A DNA stretch of 42,998 bases from Gemmatimonadota bacterium (GTDB taxonomy: Bacteria > Gemmatimonadota > Gemmatimonadetes > Gemmatimonadales > GWC2-71-9). This document shows, one piece after another, positions 1-8,107 of the stretch. The stretch spans positions 1 to 42,998 of the forward strand of contig QHUB01000034.1 of assembly GCA_003221035.1 (NCBI GenBank), read 5' to 3'. The position numbers and the translations under genes were made by a program. How positions within the stretch are numbered: the first letter of the stretch is position 1; the number at the start of each line of letters is the position of its first letter. A model generated the notes under the pieces. That model was not told the origin of the DNA. It worked only from the letters and a program-made list of their open reading frames with translations, and searched no databases.

Positions 1-185
1 TGCGGATCCCGAAAGGCGACGTCGAGATTCGGACCGAACGGCCGAACGCCTGGAGCGTGGTGCGCGAGCCGCACCTCGTCTGCCCCGGCTGTCATGCCCG
101 CGCGGTGATTCCGGAAGGGCAGAAGAACGCGAAGTGCGGTGAGTGCGGGAGGACGTTTCCGGTCGACTGGAAGGACGCAGGATAA
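1..185 (+). CDS. C-terminal end of a zinc-ribbon protein (5' partial)
   Basis: An open frame enters from the left edge (first full codon at position 3) and ends at TAA 183-185, giving the last 60 residues of a protein. Near the end are two Cys pairs, CPGC followed about 17 residues later by CGEC, which is the spacing of a small zinc ribbon; the chain then closes with a short acidic tail. The rest of the protein lies outside the window, so its function is unknown. The stop codon is only 3 bp from the decamer array that starts the S23-type element, and the gene converges with the DUF1003 gene on the other side of that element. Confidence 0.6.
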   Translation, partial: RIPKGDVEIRTERPNAWSVVREPHLVCPGCHARAVIPEGQKNAKCGECGRTFPVDWKDAG

Positions 186-187
186 AT

Positions 188-229
188 GGACGGTAAGGGA
201 CGGTAAAAGACGGTAAGGGACGGTAAGGG
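188..229. repeat. Left decamer array (4.2 units)
   Basis: Tandem units begin at 188, 198, 208 and 218 with consensus GGACGGTAAG, followed by GG. The junction of units 2 and 3 differs by GG to AA. The array ends 6 bp before the stop codon of the S23-type gene. Confidence 0.9.
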
Positions 230-235
230 TATACG

Positions 236-604
236 CTAACCTCTACGGCTTCCTTTCATCACTGCCTGATAAAGACGCCACGTCATAAAACCCGCCCTAC
301 CCCGTAATGCGTCGAGTCGGCTCCACTCATCATCCGACAAGAGCTTGAGATCACGAACCAGTCGTAGGATATATGCGAGCTCCGCGAGCGAGCCGATACT
401 GATGTCGATGAACCGCCTGAATTCCGTGGCGCCCCGTTTCGCTGACCCTTCAGCGATATTTACGGCAGCCGAGAACGCGGCTCGCCTAGCCTGAGAAGTC
501 AGACCATACAATTCGTGCTTCGGAAATGACTTCGTCGCTTCGTAGACAGCCAGAACCAACTCGTGACAGAGTTCCCAAGCGTGCAGTCGTTCATACGCAA
601 GCAT
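236..604 (-). CDS. Four-helix-bundle protein of the S23 / 23S rRNA intervening-sequence family
   Basis: A 122-aa protein with the signature of the S23/IVP family: an opening YERLHAWELCHELVLAVY helix, then the conserved block LTSQARRAAFSAAVNIAEGS, then helices with EFRRFIDISIGSLAELAY. The family forms homo-pentameric four-helix bundles, is often encoded inside 23S rRNA intervening sequences, and is related to the Avd accessory protein of diversity-generating retroelements; its biochemical role is not settled. I prefer the ATG at 604 because AGGA lies about 6 nt upstream and because family members start at this point. An in-frame TTG at 631 would add nine residues. Here the gene is not in rRNA but between two convergent protein genes, bracketed by inverted decamer arrays. 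No reverse transcriptase or variable repeat is nearby, so a retroelement role is not supported in this window. Confidence 0.88.
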   Translation of the reverse strand: MLAYERLHAWELCHELVLAVYEATKSFPKHELYGLTSQARRAAFSAAVNIAEGSAKRGATEFRRFIDISIGSLAELAYILRLVRDLKLLSDDEWSRLDALRGRAGFMTWRLYQAVMKGSRRG

Positions 605-653
605 GAACGAATCCTGTGGCGCGGTTGTCAACCAGAATTCAAAATAGTGTCGA

Positions 654-694
654 CCCTTACCGTCCCTTACCGTCCCTTACCGTCCCTTACCGTC
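654..694. repeat. Right decamer array, inverted relative to 188-229
   Basis: Four units of the complementary decamer (CCCTTACCGT phase) run without error to position 694. The last bases overlap the TGA stop of the DUF1003 gene (693-695), so the array contributes to that stop codon. The array lies just upstream of the S23-type gene and would be part of its leader. Confidence 0.9.
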
Positions 695-1445
695 ATAGTT
701 CGGGAGGAACATACGGCTCCGGCGCCGGCATCTTCACGTCAGGATTCGCGTGTCGCTCGCAGAGATGCTCCAGCAGCTCGATTTGCCTCTTCTGAATGTG
801 CCAGAGCTCGTGCCACTGCTTGAACCGCAGCGAATCCAGTTTGTCGTGCAGGTCCCGGATCTCAATCTCCGCCATCAGGTTGATCTCGTAGTCCTGATTC
901 GCCTGCATGCGATCTTTGTGCGCCTGCCGGTTCTGGCTCATCATGATGACCGGCGCCTGCAGGGCCGCCAGGGTCGAGAGGATGAGGTTCAACAGAATGA
1001 ACGGGTAGGGATCGAACGGATGCCGGCCCAACACCCACGCATTCACGATCATCCAGGCAACGAGGACGCCCCCGAACAGCCCGATGAACGACCAGCTCCC
1101 GCCGAATTGCGCGACGCGGTCGGCGACGCGCTCGCCGAACGTCATCTGCGTGTCCATGTCCTGATGGACGAGCTTGCTCACCCGTCCGCGCCGCGTCACC
1201 TTCGACACCACCGCATGCTCCAGCTCCGAGAGCTTCTGATACTCGGCCTCCAGATACGCGACGAACTTCTTGGCGCGGTAGGTCTCGAGACAGTTCGGGC
1301 AAATGCCGCGCTTCGCCTCCCAATCCGGCCGGTCCTGCTTGATGAGATCGAGAATGCGGTTCTCGAGTTTCTGCGGCGACGCCAGATGGCGACCGTCGAC
1401 GGGGCTGCTGCACAGCGAACACGCGAGTTTCGGCTTCGACGCCAT
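693..1445 (-). CDS. DUF1003 family membrane protein
   Basis: A 250-aa protein. The N-terminal third holds two Cys pairs, CSLC near residue 9 and CPNC near residue 49, that look like a zinc-binding site. The middle carries two membrane segments (around 119-137 and 147-166) with the DUF1003 hallmarks GSWSFIG before the first segment and PYPFILLNL at the start of the second. After them comes the family stretch MMSQNRQAHKDR and a long soluble helix rich in charged residues. The function of the family is unknown. ATG at 1445 is preceded by AGGAG at good spacing. The gene lies 10 bp downstream of the prolyl oligopeptidase gene and is probably cotranscribed. The stop codon falls in the first bases of the decamer array, so the C-terminus may have been set by insertion of the neighbouring element. 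Confidence 0.85.
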   Translation of the reverse strand: MASKPKLACSLCSSPVDGRHLASPQKLENRILDLIKQDRPDWEAKRGICPNCLETYRAKKFVAYLEAEYQKLSELEHAVVSKVTRRGRVSKLVHQDMDTQMTFGERVADRVAQFGGSWSFIGLFGGVLVAWMIVNAWVLGRHPFDPYPFILLNLILSTLAALQAPVIMMSQNRQAHKDRMQANQDYEINLMAEIEIRDLHDKLDSLRFKQWHELWHIQKRQIELLEHLCERHANPDVKMPAPEPYVPPEL

Positions 1446-1455
1446 CGCGGGACTC

Positions 1456-3570
1456 CTAGGGCAGCTGCATGTGAAGGGTGTGCACGAGGAACGCCCAGCG
1501 GTCCGTCTGCTCCTCGATGATTTTCGCGGTGGGTTTGCCGGCGCCGTGGCCCGCTTTCGTCTCGATGCGAATCAGCACGGGCGCGGCACCGCCCTGCGCC
1601 GCCTGCAAGGTCGCGGCGTATTTGAATGAGTGTCCGGGCACGACGCGGTCGTCGTGGTCCGCCGTCGTGATGAGCGTGGCGGGATAGTGCGCCCCCGACC
1701 TCACGTTGTGGATCGGCGAATACCGATACAAAGACGGAAACTGCTCCACATGGTCGGCGGAGCCGTATTCGGTTACCCAGGCCCATCCGATCGTGAACTT
1801 GTGGAAGCGCAGCATGTCCATCACTCCGACGGCCGGCAGCGCCGCGCCGAACAGCTCCGGCCGTTGATTCACGACCGCACCGACCAGCAGGCCGCCATTG
1901 GAGCCGCCCCCGATCGCCAACCGGCGCGGTGACGTGTAACCCTCCGCGATCAAGTACTCGGCCGCGGCGATGAAGTCGTCGAACACATTCTGCTTCCGCT
2001 CCAGCATGCCGGCCTGATGCCAATCCTCCCCATACTCCGATCCGCCCCGCAGCACCGCCTGCGCGTACACTCCGCCCATCTCGAGCCAGCCGAGCACGCC
2101 GATCGAGAACCCGGGTGTCATGTTCACATTGAAGCCGCCGTAGCCGTACAGATACGTCGGATTCGAGCCGTCCTGCTCCATGCCTCTTTTGTACGTCAAA
2201 AACATCGGGACGCGCGTGCCGTCCTTGCTGCGATAGAACACCTGCGTCGTCTCGTATTGCGAAGCGTCGAACGACAGCTCCGGCGCTTTGAACACCGTCG
2301 ACTGGCCCGTCAGGAAGTCGTGCCGGAAGATCGTGGTCGGATACAAGAACGACGTGAACGCGTAGAACATCTCGGTGTCCGCTGGCTCGCCGGTCACCTG
2401 CACAATCGAACCGAGGGTCGGAAGCGCGACCTCGCCCGCGCTTTTCCCGTCGAGCGCGAACAGCCGCAGCTGCGAATACGCATCGTGCAGGTAGCGCACC
2501 ACGAATGTGTTGTGCACGATCTGCGAGCCTTCGATCACGTCGCTCGCCTGCGGCACGACTTCCTGCCACCCGGCCTGTGCGGGATGCCTGATATCGACGG
2601 CGACGATGCGACTGCGCGGCGCCCCGTTGTCGGTCTGGAAGAAAAACGTTGGGCCGCTGTTTCCGACGAATCCATAGGATGCGTCGAACGCATCGAGCAA
2701 TCGCTCGACTGGCGCATCGACGCGCGGGTGATTGGCGTCGCCGAGGTCCTGATAGTAGATCCGGTTGCGGCGATCGGTGCCGAGCCACACGCTGTAGACA
2801 GCGTAACGCCCGTCGGCGCTGATCTCGACGCTGAAACCCCAATCGGGCTGGTCGGGGCGCTCATAAATCAGCCGGTCGGCCGATTGCTCGGCGCCGAGTT
2901 GGTGGTAGTAGACCTTTTGGTAGCGATTGACCTCGAGTAGCGGATCCGCGCCGGCCGCCGGCTCGGGGTAGCGACTATAGAAGAAGCCCGCTCCGTCATG
3001 GGTCCACGCGGCACTCGAAAACTTGATCCACCTCAGATGATCGGCGCGATCCTGTTTCGTCGCGACGTCGCGAACACGAAATTCCTGCCAATCCGAGCCG
3101 CTCCCTGAAGTCCCGTAGACCATCGTCGCGCCATCCTCGGCGAACGCGAGGATGGAAAGCGCCACCGTCCCGTCGGCTGACAGCGTGTTCGGATCGAGCA
3201 GCACCTCGGGCTCGGCGGTCAGCGCGCGTTGCGCATACAGCACCGCCTGGTTTTGCAACCCTGAGTTCTTGAAGAAGAAGTAGCGGCCGCCCTTCTTGAA
3301 CGGCGCGCCGTATTTCGGATAGTCCCACAGCTCGGTCAGCCGGCGCCGAATGCGCTCGCGCTCGGGAATCTGCTCGAGGTACGCGAACGTGATCCGGTTT
3401 TCGGCCTCGACCCACGCCCTGGTCTCCGGAGAATCCACGTCCTCCAGCCAGCGGTAGGGGTCGGCCACGTGGGTGCCGTGGTAATCATCGACCACGTCGT
3501 CCTTGCGGGCCAACGGATAATCCATCGACTGCGCGTCGAGAGGGACCGAGCGGACTTTTGTCGCCGTCAT
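1456..3570 (-). CDS. Prolyl oligopeptidase family serine peptidase (S9A)
   Basis: A 704-aa enzyme, the usual length for S9A peptidases, which cut short peptides after proline. The N-terminal [17 protein letters not shown] motif is followed by a beta-propeller gate and a C-terminal alpha/beta hydrolase. The nucleophile is Ser557 in GGGSNGG, with Asp640 in DHDDRVVP and His675 in KAGHG. These positions are almost the same as in the pig enzyme (554, 641, 680), so the triad is intact. No clear signal peptide is visible, suggesting a cytoplasmic enzyme. The ATG at 3570 gives the longest form; a second ATG at residue 16 (before DYPLARKD) is a possible start. The gene is transcribed away from recQ, with only 71 bp between them, and leads into the DUF1003 gene. 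Confidence 0.95.
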   Translation of the reverse strand: MTATKVRSVPLDAQSMDYPLARKDDVVDDYHGTHVADPYRWLEDVDSPETRAWVEAENRITFAYLEQIPERERIRRRLTELWDYPKYGAPFKKGGRYFFFKNSGLQNQAVLYAQRALTAEPEVLLDPNTLSADGTVALSILAFAEDGATMVYGTSGSGSDWQEFRVRDVATKQDRADHLRWIKFSSAAWTHDGAGFFYSRYPEPAAGADPLLEVNRYQKVYYHQLGAEQSADRLIYERPDQPDWGFSVEISADGRYAVYSVWLGTDRRNRIYYQDLGDANHPRVDAPVERLLDAFDASYGFVGNSGPTFFFQTDNGAPRSRIVAVDIRHPAQAGWQEVVPQASDVIEGSQIVHNTFVVRYLHDAYSQLRLFALDGKSAGEVALPTLGSIVQVTGEPADTEMFYAFTSFLYPTTIFRHDFLTGQSTVFKAPELSFDASQYETTQVFYRSKDGTRVPMFLTYKRGMEQDGSNPTYLYGYGGFNVNMTPGFSIGVLGWLEMGGVYAQAVLRGGSEYGEDWHQAGMLERKQNVFDDFIAAAEYLIAEGYTSPRRLAIGGGSNGGLLVGAVVNQRPELFGAALPAVGVMDMLRFHKFTIGWAWVTEYGSADHVEQFPSLYRYSPIHNVRSGAHYPATLITTADHDDRVVPGHSFKYAATLQAAQGGAAPVLIRIETKAGHGAGKPTAKIIEEQTDRWAFLVHTLHMQLP

Positions 3571-3641
3571 GTCGCGTAAACGTGCCCAGGTCCGCGCTTT
3601 TGGGGTAGGGGGTGAGCGCTCCTGACGCGTTTTCGTGAGCC

Positions 3642-4814
3642 ATGCCGACGACGTTCAGCGGGGGACTTCCAGCCGCGCGCGCGATTCTGGAGGAGCGGTT
3701 TGGGTATCCGCGCTTTCGCGTGCACCAGCTCAAGGTGCTCGGCCCGCTCTTGTCGGGACGAAACGTGCTCGCAGTTCTGCCCACCGGCGCGGGCAAGTCG
3801 CTCTGTTATCAAGTCCCAGCACTCCTCGGAACCGGCTTGACGCTCGTCGTCTCGCCGCTGATTTCGCTGATGCAGGATCAGGTGGGGGCGTTGCGGCGGC
3901 GCCGGATCGCGGCTGCCTATCTCAACAGCCAGCTCGATGCGGACCAGCAGCGCGTCACTCTCGATTCAGCGATCGACGGACGCCTGGTGCTGCTCTACTG
4001 TGCGCCGGAGCGGATGGCGTCGTTGACGCGGCGCCTCGTTGCCACGGCGACGCCAATCAGTCTGCTCGCGATCGATGAAGCCCACTGCATCACGGAATGG
4101 GGCAATGAATTCCGTCCGGTGTATCGGCGCCTGGGGATGTTCCGCTCATTCTTGGGTCGTCCGCCAACGATCGCGCTCACCGGTAGTGCCACGCCCGCCA
4201 CGCGCGAAGACATCATCCGGGTCTTACGAATGCCCGACGCCGAGGTCGTGGTTACCTCGTTTGACCGACCGAATCTCAGGTTTGCGGTGCGACGGGTAAG
4301 CGACGATCGCGAACGCTTTGCGATCATCCGGACGCGGGTGCGCGAGTCTTCCGGCCCGGGCACGGGCGGGGGCAGGGGCGGGGGCGGGGGCGGGGGCGCG
4401 TCACTGATCTACACGCCCACCCGGCGACTCACCGAGCTGGTCACCCGAGCGCTGCTCAGGACGAGTGTGCGCGCCGCTCCTTACCATGCCGGCCTGACCG
4501 CCTCGGTTCGGCGCCGAGTGCTGCGCGCATTTCTCGCGGACGAGGTGGACGTCGTTGTCGCGACGAGCGCGTTCGGTATGGGGATCGACAAGCCGGACGT
4601 GCGGCACGTGTTGCATTGGGGACCGCCGCCTACGCTCGAGGCTTACTATCAGGAGGCGGGCCGGGCTGGCAGAGACGGCGAGCCATCCGAATGTCTCATT
4701 CTGTGGCGACCGCAGGACTTCGCATGGGGAAATGTGGCGCACCCAATGCGGCGATACGTGGAGGCGCGTCGGGACCACCGCGCAATCATTCTCCAACACT
4801 TCGGCGAGATGTGA
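3642..4814 (+). CDS. recQ: RecQ-family ATP-dependent DNA helicase, short form
   Basis: A 390-aa protein with both RecA-like helicase lobes of RecQ. Walker A is LPTGAGKS (residues 46-53), the Walker B box is DEAH at 145-148, followed by CITEWG. LTGSATP is motif III and [10 protein letters not shown] is motif VI. RecQ unwinds DNA 3' to 5' in repair and fork restart. The chain stops just after a QHFGE sequence that aligns with the YFGE immediately before the CxxCDxC zinc site of full-length RecQ. The zinc subdomain, winged helix and HRDC domain are therefore all missing. The stop is a run of TGA TAG TAG, the last inside a 28-bp palindromic repeat. The linker between the lobes is expanded to a poly-glycine run by a G-rich microsatellite. 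It could be a natural short RecQ or a truncated gene. Confidence 0.9.
   Translation: MPTTFSGGLPAARAILEERFGYPRFRVHQLKVLGPLLSGRNVLAVLPTGAGKSLCYQVPALLGTGLTLVVSPLISLMQDQVGALRRRRIAAAYLNSQLDADQQRVTLDSAIDGRLVLLYCAPERMASLTRRLVATATPISLLAIDEAHCITEWGNEFRPVYRRLGMFRSFLGRPPTIALTGSATPATREDIIRVLRMPDAEVVVTSFDRPNLRFAVRRVSDDRERFAIIRTRVRESSGPGTGGGRGGGGGGGASLIYTPTRRLTELVTRALLRTSVRAAPYHAGLTASVRRRVLRAFLADEVDVVVATSAFGMGIDKPDVRHVLHWGPPPTLEAYYQEAGRAGRDGEPSECLILWRPQDFAWGNVAHPMRRYVEARRDHRAIILQHFGEM
4357..4400. repeat. GGGGGC microsatellite inside recQ
   Basis: About seven copies of a GGGGGC-like hexamer encode a Gly/Arg run in the linker between the two helicase lobes. The hexamer unit keeps the reading frame when copies are gained or lost. 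The G-runs are dense enough to form a G-quadruplex on the coding strand. Confidence 0.75.
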
Positions 4815-4816
4815 TA

Positions 4817-4844
4817 GTAGGGGCGCAGCATGCTGCGCCCCTAC
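4817..4844. repeat. 28-bp perfect palindrome, copy A (possible terminator)
   Basis: The half-site GTAGGGGCGCAGCA is followed directly by its reverse complement. It begins 2 bp after the recQ stop (TGA 4812-4814). There is no T-run, so it is not a standard Rho-independent terminator. A degenerate half copy, GCAGCATGGCTGGGCCCCTAC, lies at 4854-4874. Near-identical copies occur at 8034-8061 and 24866-24893. Confidence 0.85.
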
Positions 4845-4915
4845 CCATACAACGCAGCATGGCTGGGCCCCTACATACACAACCACTCGCTCGAGCCTCT
4901 TCTATATTTCACCCC

Positions 4916-6142
4916 ATGCACGACGCCCTCTATTTCAGCGACCACCATCTCCAGGTTCGCGAGATGGTCCGCGATTTCGCCAACACCGTCGTCAAACCCA
5001 CCGCCCGTCAATACGATCTCGACAGCAAGTTCCCGTGGGACAACATCAAGCAGATGGCGGAGCTCGGGCTGTTCGGGATTCCGTGGCCGGAGGAGCTGGG
5101 CGGATCGGGGATGGACTACCTCTCGTACATCACCGTCATCCACGAGATGGCCAAGGTCGATGCGAGTCACGCGATCACCATCAGCGCGCATACCACGCTC
5201 GGCACGTCTCCGATCATGGACTTTGGGACGGACGAGCAGAAGAAGCGCTTCGTCCCTCTGCTGGCGACGGGTACCGTGCTGGGCGGGTTCGGCCTCACGG
5301 AGCCGGGCGCCGGCTCGGATGCCGGCGGCACCAGGACGACCGCGGTCGATAAGGGCGACCATTACGTCCTGAACGGCTCCAAGATCTTCATCACGCACGC
5401 GGGCGTGGGCGAGATCTTCTGTGTGACCGCGCGCACCGATCCGAATCAGAAACGCACCCACGGCATCACCGCGTTCATCGTCGCCAAGGACACGTCCGAT
5501 CTCGAAGAGACCAAGCGCGTCGGGACCGGACATGCATCGCCTGCCGAGCTCCCCAAGAGCCGCGGGGTGCTCTCAGGCAAAAAAGAGGACAAGCTCGGCT
5601 GGCGCGCGTCGGACACGCGTGAGTTGATCTTCCAGGATGCCATCGTTCCCAAAGAGAACGTGCTCGGTCCCGTGAACAACGGCTTCCGGCAGTTCCTCCA
5701 CACCCTCGACGGCGGGCGGATCGGGATCGCCGCCCTCGCGCTGGGGCTCGCCGAAGGCGCGCTGGAGGAATGCCTGACCTATACCTCCACGCGCAAACAA
5801 TTCGGCCGGCCTATTGCCAGCTTCCAGGGTGTCCATTTTGCCCTCGCCGACATGGCGACCGAGATCGAGGCGGCCAAGCAGCTCGTCTACCATGCCGCCT
5901 GGCTCAAGCAGCACGGCCACTCCTTTAAGAAGGAAGCGGCAATGGCTAAGCTGTACGCGTCCGAGCTCTGCATGCGCGCTACCACCAAGGCGGTCCAACT
6001 CCACGGCGGATACGGATATACCACCGAGTACCCCGTTGAACGGATGATGCGGGACGCTAAGATCTGCGAAATCGGTGAAGGAACGAGCGAAATCCAGCGG
6101 ATTGTCATTGCGAGACAATTGCTGGGTGGGCTGATAGACTAG
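4916..6142 (+). CDS. Acyl-CoA dehydrogenase
   Basis: A 408-aa flavoprotein that would oxidise an acyl-CoA to the trans-2-enoyl-CoA and pass electrons to ETF. The N-terminal helical domain is followed by the FAD/substrate motif [14 protein letters not shown], then [15 protein letters not shown]. The C-terminal helical domain contains [20 protein letters not shown], and the catalytic glutamate is expected in GEGTSEIQR. There is an extra stretch of about 20 residues before [15 protein letters not shown], which lengthens the protein beyond the usual ~380. I chose ATG 4916 because the domain begins there; the open frame upstream only runs through recQ and the palindromic repeat. The gene stands alone between two inverted repeats, and its substrate cannot be told from sequence. 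Confidence 0.93.
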   Translation: MHDALYFSDHHLQVREMVRDFANTVVKPTARQYDLDSKFPWDNIKQMAELGLFGIPWPEELGGSGMDYLSYITVIHEMAKVDASHAITISAHTTLGTSPIMDFGTDEQKKRFVPLLATGTVLGGFGLTEPGAGSDAGGTRTTAVDKGDHYVLNGSKIFITHAGVGEIFCVTARTDPNQKRTHGITAFIVAKDTSDLEETKRVGTGHASPAELPKSRGVLSGKKEDKLGWRASDTRELIFQDAIVPKENVLGPVNNGFRQFLHTLDGGRIGIAALALGLAEGALEECLTYTSTRKQFGRPIASFQGVHFALADMATEIEAAKQLVYHAAWLKQHGHSFKKEAAMAKLYASELCMRATTKAVQLHGGYGYTTEYPVERMMRDAKICEIGEGTSEIQRIVIARQLLGGLID

Positions 6143-6191
6143 GCGGGCGAAGTCGGTCGAGGGCGGGCAAGGGCGGTTGCCTTCGCCCGCC
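6142..6191. terminator. Inverted repeat after the acyl-CoA dehydrogenase gene
   Basis: GGCGGGCGAAG at 6142-6152 is the exact reverse complement of 6181-6191, with a G-rich spacer (GGGCGGGCAAGGGCGG) between. The left arm starts at the last base of the stop codon. There is no clear U-tract, so termination is only probable. The internal repeats of GGGCGGG make it similar in style to the other G-rich inverted arrays in this window. Confidence 0.45.
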
Positions 6192-6198
6192 ATTTATG

Positions 6199-6227
6199 TT
6201 GACCTAACCTGGCACTCGTCTTACGTT
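6199..6227 (+). promoter_or_regulatory. Candidate sigma-70-type promoter for the RNase E/G gene
   Basis: TTGACC (6199-6204) and TACGTT (6222-6227) are separated by 17 bp and lie just after the inverted repeat that follows the upstream gene. If used, the leader of the RNase gene would be about 155 nt. No protein gene is convincing in 6192-6390. The call rests on pattern only. Confidence 0.35.
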
Positions 6228-6390
6228 TACCTCATGAATTGGGCTTTGGTGTCACTCAGCCGCCTCTCCAATCGCATCATCGCTTTGCCCCCGATCATGT
6301 CAAATCGGCGCGGCGAATTGGACTATTGCTGGGACAACCATACGCTCCCGGGAGCTGGATGCTTCCCGCCGGGGCACGAGGGCAACTGCT

Positions 6391-8037
6391 TTGAAGCGCG
6401 AAATACTGATTTCAGGAAGCCAGCGGGAGACCCGCGTGGCCATTCTCGAGGACGACCGCCTTGTTGAGCTCCTGGTCGATCGTCCAGACTCCCACCGGTC
6501 CGTCGGCGACATCTACCTCGGCAAGGTCGAGGCAGTGCTCCCCGGCATCCAAGCCGCCTTCGTCGACATCGGCGCTGAAAAGAGCGCCTTTCTCCACGCC
6601 TCGGACCTGATCGAGGCCGACGAAGACGAAGATCCCGAAGACCGCGAGCCTGACGACGCAGACGAAGAGAATGGCAGCGGCAACGGGAACGGCGGGAGCG
6701 GGAGCGGGGGCGGCGACGGAAAAAGCGAAGGGAAGGGCGCTGCGCAGGTAATTGCGAATAGGCGCGGCCCGCCGCGCTCGCGCCGCCGCCAGGCACCGAA
6801 CATCGCCGACGAGTTGAAACGCGGGCAGACCAAGCTCGTCCAGGTCATCAAAGAAGCCATCGGTACGAAGGGACCGCGCGTGACCGCGCAGGTCTCGCTC
6901 GCCGGCCGGTTCCTCGTCTACATGCCGTTTGCGTCCAAGGTCGGCGTCTCGCGCAAGATCGAGAACCGCGAGCAACGCGCGCGCCTGCGCGAGATGGTCA
7001 CGAAGCTCGTCCCGAAGGATGAGGGCGGCTGGATTATTCGCACCGTCGCCGATGATCTCACGGAAGCGAGCTGCAAGCGCGAGATCGATCACCTCCTCGG
7101 CCTCTGGAAAAAGATCCAGCGGAAGTCCTCCTCCGGCAGGGCGCCGCAGGTCGTGCAACGCGAGACGAGCCTCACGCGCGGCATTGTACGCGACTTGCTG
7201 TCGGACAAGGTCGACCTGTTACTCCTCGATTCGAAGCTCTTGTACAACGAGGTCGAGCAGTACCTGAAGCAGATCGATCCCGAGCTGCTGCCCAAGGTCA
7301 AGATGTATCACGACGAGGCTCCCCTGTTCGATGCGTACGACATCGAGGCGGAGATCCGGAACCTCTTCAAGCAGCGCGTGGATCTGCCGACGGGCGGCTA
7401 CCTGATCATTCAACCGACCGAGGCGCTGATCTCGATCGACGTGAACACCGGGCGCTACACCGGCAAGCGCGATCCCGAGAGCACGATTCTGCGCACGAAT
7501 CTCGAGGCGGCCCGGGAGGTCGCCCGGCAGATCCGGTTGCGCGACATCGGCGGCATTATCGTGGTCGACTTCATCGACATGGAGACGAGGTCGAATCGCG
7601 ACAAGGTGCTGCAGGAGCTGCGCACGCACCTGGGCCGGGATCGCGCGCGCACGCGGGCGTTTGCGGTCTCGGAGCTCGGGTTGATCGAAATGACGCGGCA
7701 GCGCGTGCGGCCGTCGCTCTGGCAGTCGATGACCACCGAGTGCCCGACCTGCAATGGCACGGGGCGGGTGTTCCGGCCCGAGGTGGTCGTCCGTCGGATG
7801 GAGCGCTCGCTCAAGCGCGCCGGGGCCGATCATAAGGAGCGGCAACTCTCGGTTCGGCTGCATCCCGAGGTCGCGCTCTACCTGGTGGAGCAGGAGCCTA
7901 ACTTCCTGCGTCAGTTGGAGAAGCTGACCGGCCTCGAGCTCGAGGTGCGAGACGACCCGATGATGCGACTCGACGAATTCCGGATGATGGCCCGCCCAGC
8001 GGGACGCGATGTAACGGAGCAATACGCTGTGGCGTAG
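6391..8037 (+). CDS. rng: Ribonuclease E/G family endoribonuclease
   Basis: A 548-aa RNase G-sized enzyme that would cut single-stranded AU-rich RNA for mRNA decay and rRNA/tRNA maturation. The N-terminal S1 domain carries GDIYLGKVEAVLPGIQAAFVD. It is interrupted after residue ~73 by a long acidic then Gly/Ser/Asn-rich insert (to about residue 120), after which the S1 fold resumes. The catalytic DNase I-like domain has the Mg ligands Asp350 in SIDVNTGRYTGKRD and Asp393 in VVDFIDM, and the Zn-link CPTC begins at Cys451. There is no long C-terminal scaffold region of the RNase E type. The start is TTG at 6391: the family N-terminus MKREILI begins there and GAGGG lies 7-8 nt upstream. Its TAG stop lies inside palindrome copy B. 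It is followed by rplU-rpmA, a common neighbourhood for this family. Confidence 0.95.
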   Translation: MKREILISGSQRETRVAILEDDRLVELLVDRPDSHRSVGDIYLGKVEAVLPGIQAAFVDIGAEKSAFLHASDLIEADEDEDPEDREPDDADEENGSGNGNGGSGSGGGDGKSEGKGAAQVIANRRGPPRSRRRQAPNIADELKRGQTKLVQVIKEAIGTKGPRVTAQVSLAGRFLVYMPFASKVGVSRKIENREQRARLREMVTKLVPKDEGGWIIRTVADDLTEASCKREIDHLLGLWKKIQRKSSSGRAPQVVQRETSLTRGIVRDLLSDKVDLLLLDSKLLYNEVEQYLKQIDPELLPKVKMYHDEAPLFDAYDIEAEIRNLFKQRVDLPTGGYLIIQPTEALISIDVNTGRYTGKRDPESTILRTNLEAAREVARQIRLRDIGGIIVVDFIDMETRSNRDKVLQELRTHLGRDRARTRAFAVSELGLIEMTRQRVRPSLWQSMTTECPTCNGTGRVFRPEVVVRRMERSLKRAGADHKERQLSVRLHPEVALYLVEQEPNFLRQLEKLTGLELEVRDDPMMRLDEFRMMARPAGRDVTEQYAVA

Positions 8038-8061
8038 GGGCGCAGCATGCTGCGCTCCTAC
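8034..8061. repeat. 28-bp palindrome, copy B
   Basis: Same sequence as the copy at 4817-4844 except for one C-to-T change in the right half. The TAG stop of the RNase E/G gene (8035-8037) is formed by bases 2-4 of the repeat. It separates the RNase gene from the rplU promoter region and may act as a terminator. Confidence 0.85.
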
Positions 8062-8069
8062 CCCGTGCC

Positions 8070-8098
8070 TTGACTAACCGATTGCCCGCATTTAGGTT
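8070..8098 (+). promoter_or_regulatory. Candidate promoter for rplU-rpmA
   Basis: TTGACT (8070-8075) and TAGGTT (8093-8098) are 17 bp apart. A start site 6-8 bp further on would leave only a few nucleotides before the rplU ATG at 8108, so the message might be nearly leaderless; only a weak AGG lies upstream of that ATG. Pattern-based. Confidence 0.4.
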
Positions 8099-8107
8099 CC
8101 GCGCCCT

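Larger units (their letters stand above)
189..694. mobile_element. 506-bp element: S23-type gene enclosed by 41-nt inverted decamer arrays
   Basis: The left arm (189-229) and the right arm (654-694) are reverse complements with 39 of 41 positions identical. Each arm is itself about four head-to-tail copies of the decamer GGACGGTAAG. A single gene for a four-helix-bundle protein fills nearly all of the space between them. The whole unit lies exactly between two convergent stop codons (TAA at 183-185 and TGA at 693-695). Transcribed in either direction it would fold into a long hairpin with the gene in the loop. This resembles the architecture of intervening sequences in 23S rRNA, where the S23 family was first found. 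Calling it mobile is an inference: no target duplication or transposase is visible. Confidence 0.6.

Noticed and set aside
188-229. Short tandem repeats resembling a miniature CRISPR array
   Set aside because: Units are directly head-to-tail with no spacers, only 10 bp long, and no cas gene is present.
236-604. Avd-like protein as part of a diversity-generating retroelement
   Set aside because: No reverse transcriptase, template repeat or variable repeat is visible nearby; the inverted decamer arrays do not fit that layout.
1196-2842. 548-residue minus-strand open frame
   Set aside because: It is Arg-rich out-of-frame reading of the prolyl oligopeptidase gene and contains no domain motif.
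4401-4886. Minus-strand frame containing GAQHAAPL-type peptide
   Set aside because: The peptide is a translation of the palindromic repeat and the rest is antisense to recQ.
4616-4915. Extended N-terminus for the acyl-CoA dehydrogenase
   Set aside because: The extra 100 residues read through recQ out of frame and through the 28-bp palindrome; the conserved domain starts at ATG 4916.
6177-6467. 96-residue open frame before the RNase E/G gene
   Set aside because: It overlaps the RNase start, lacks a ribosome site, and its sequence has no coding character.
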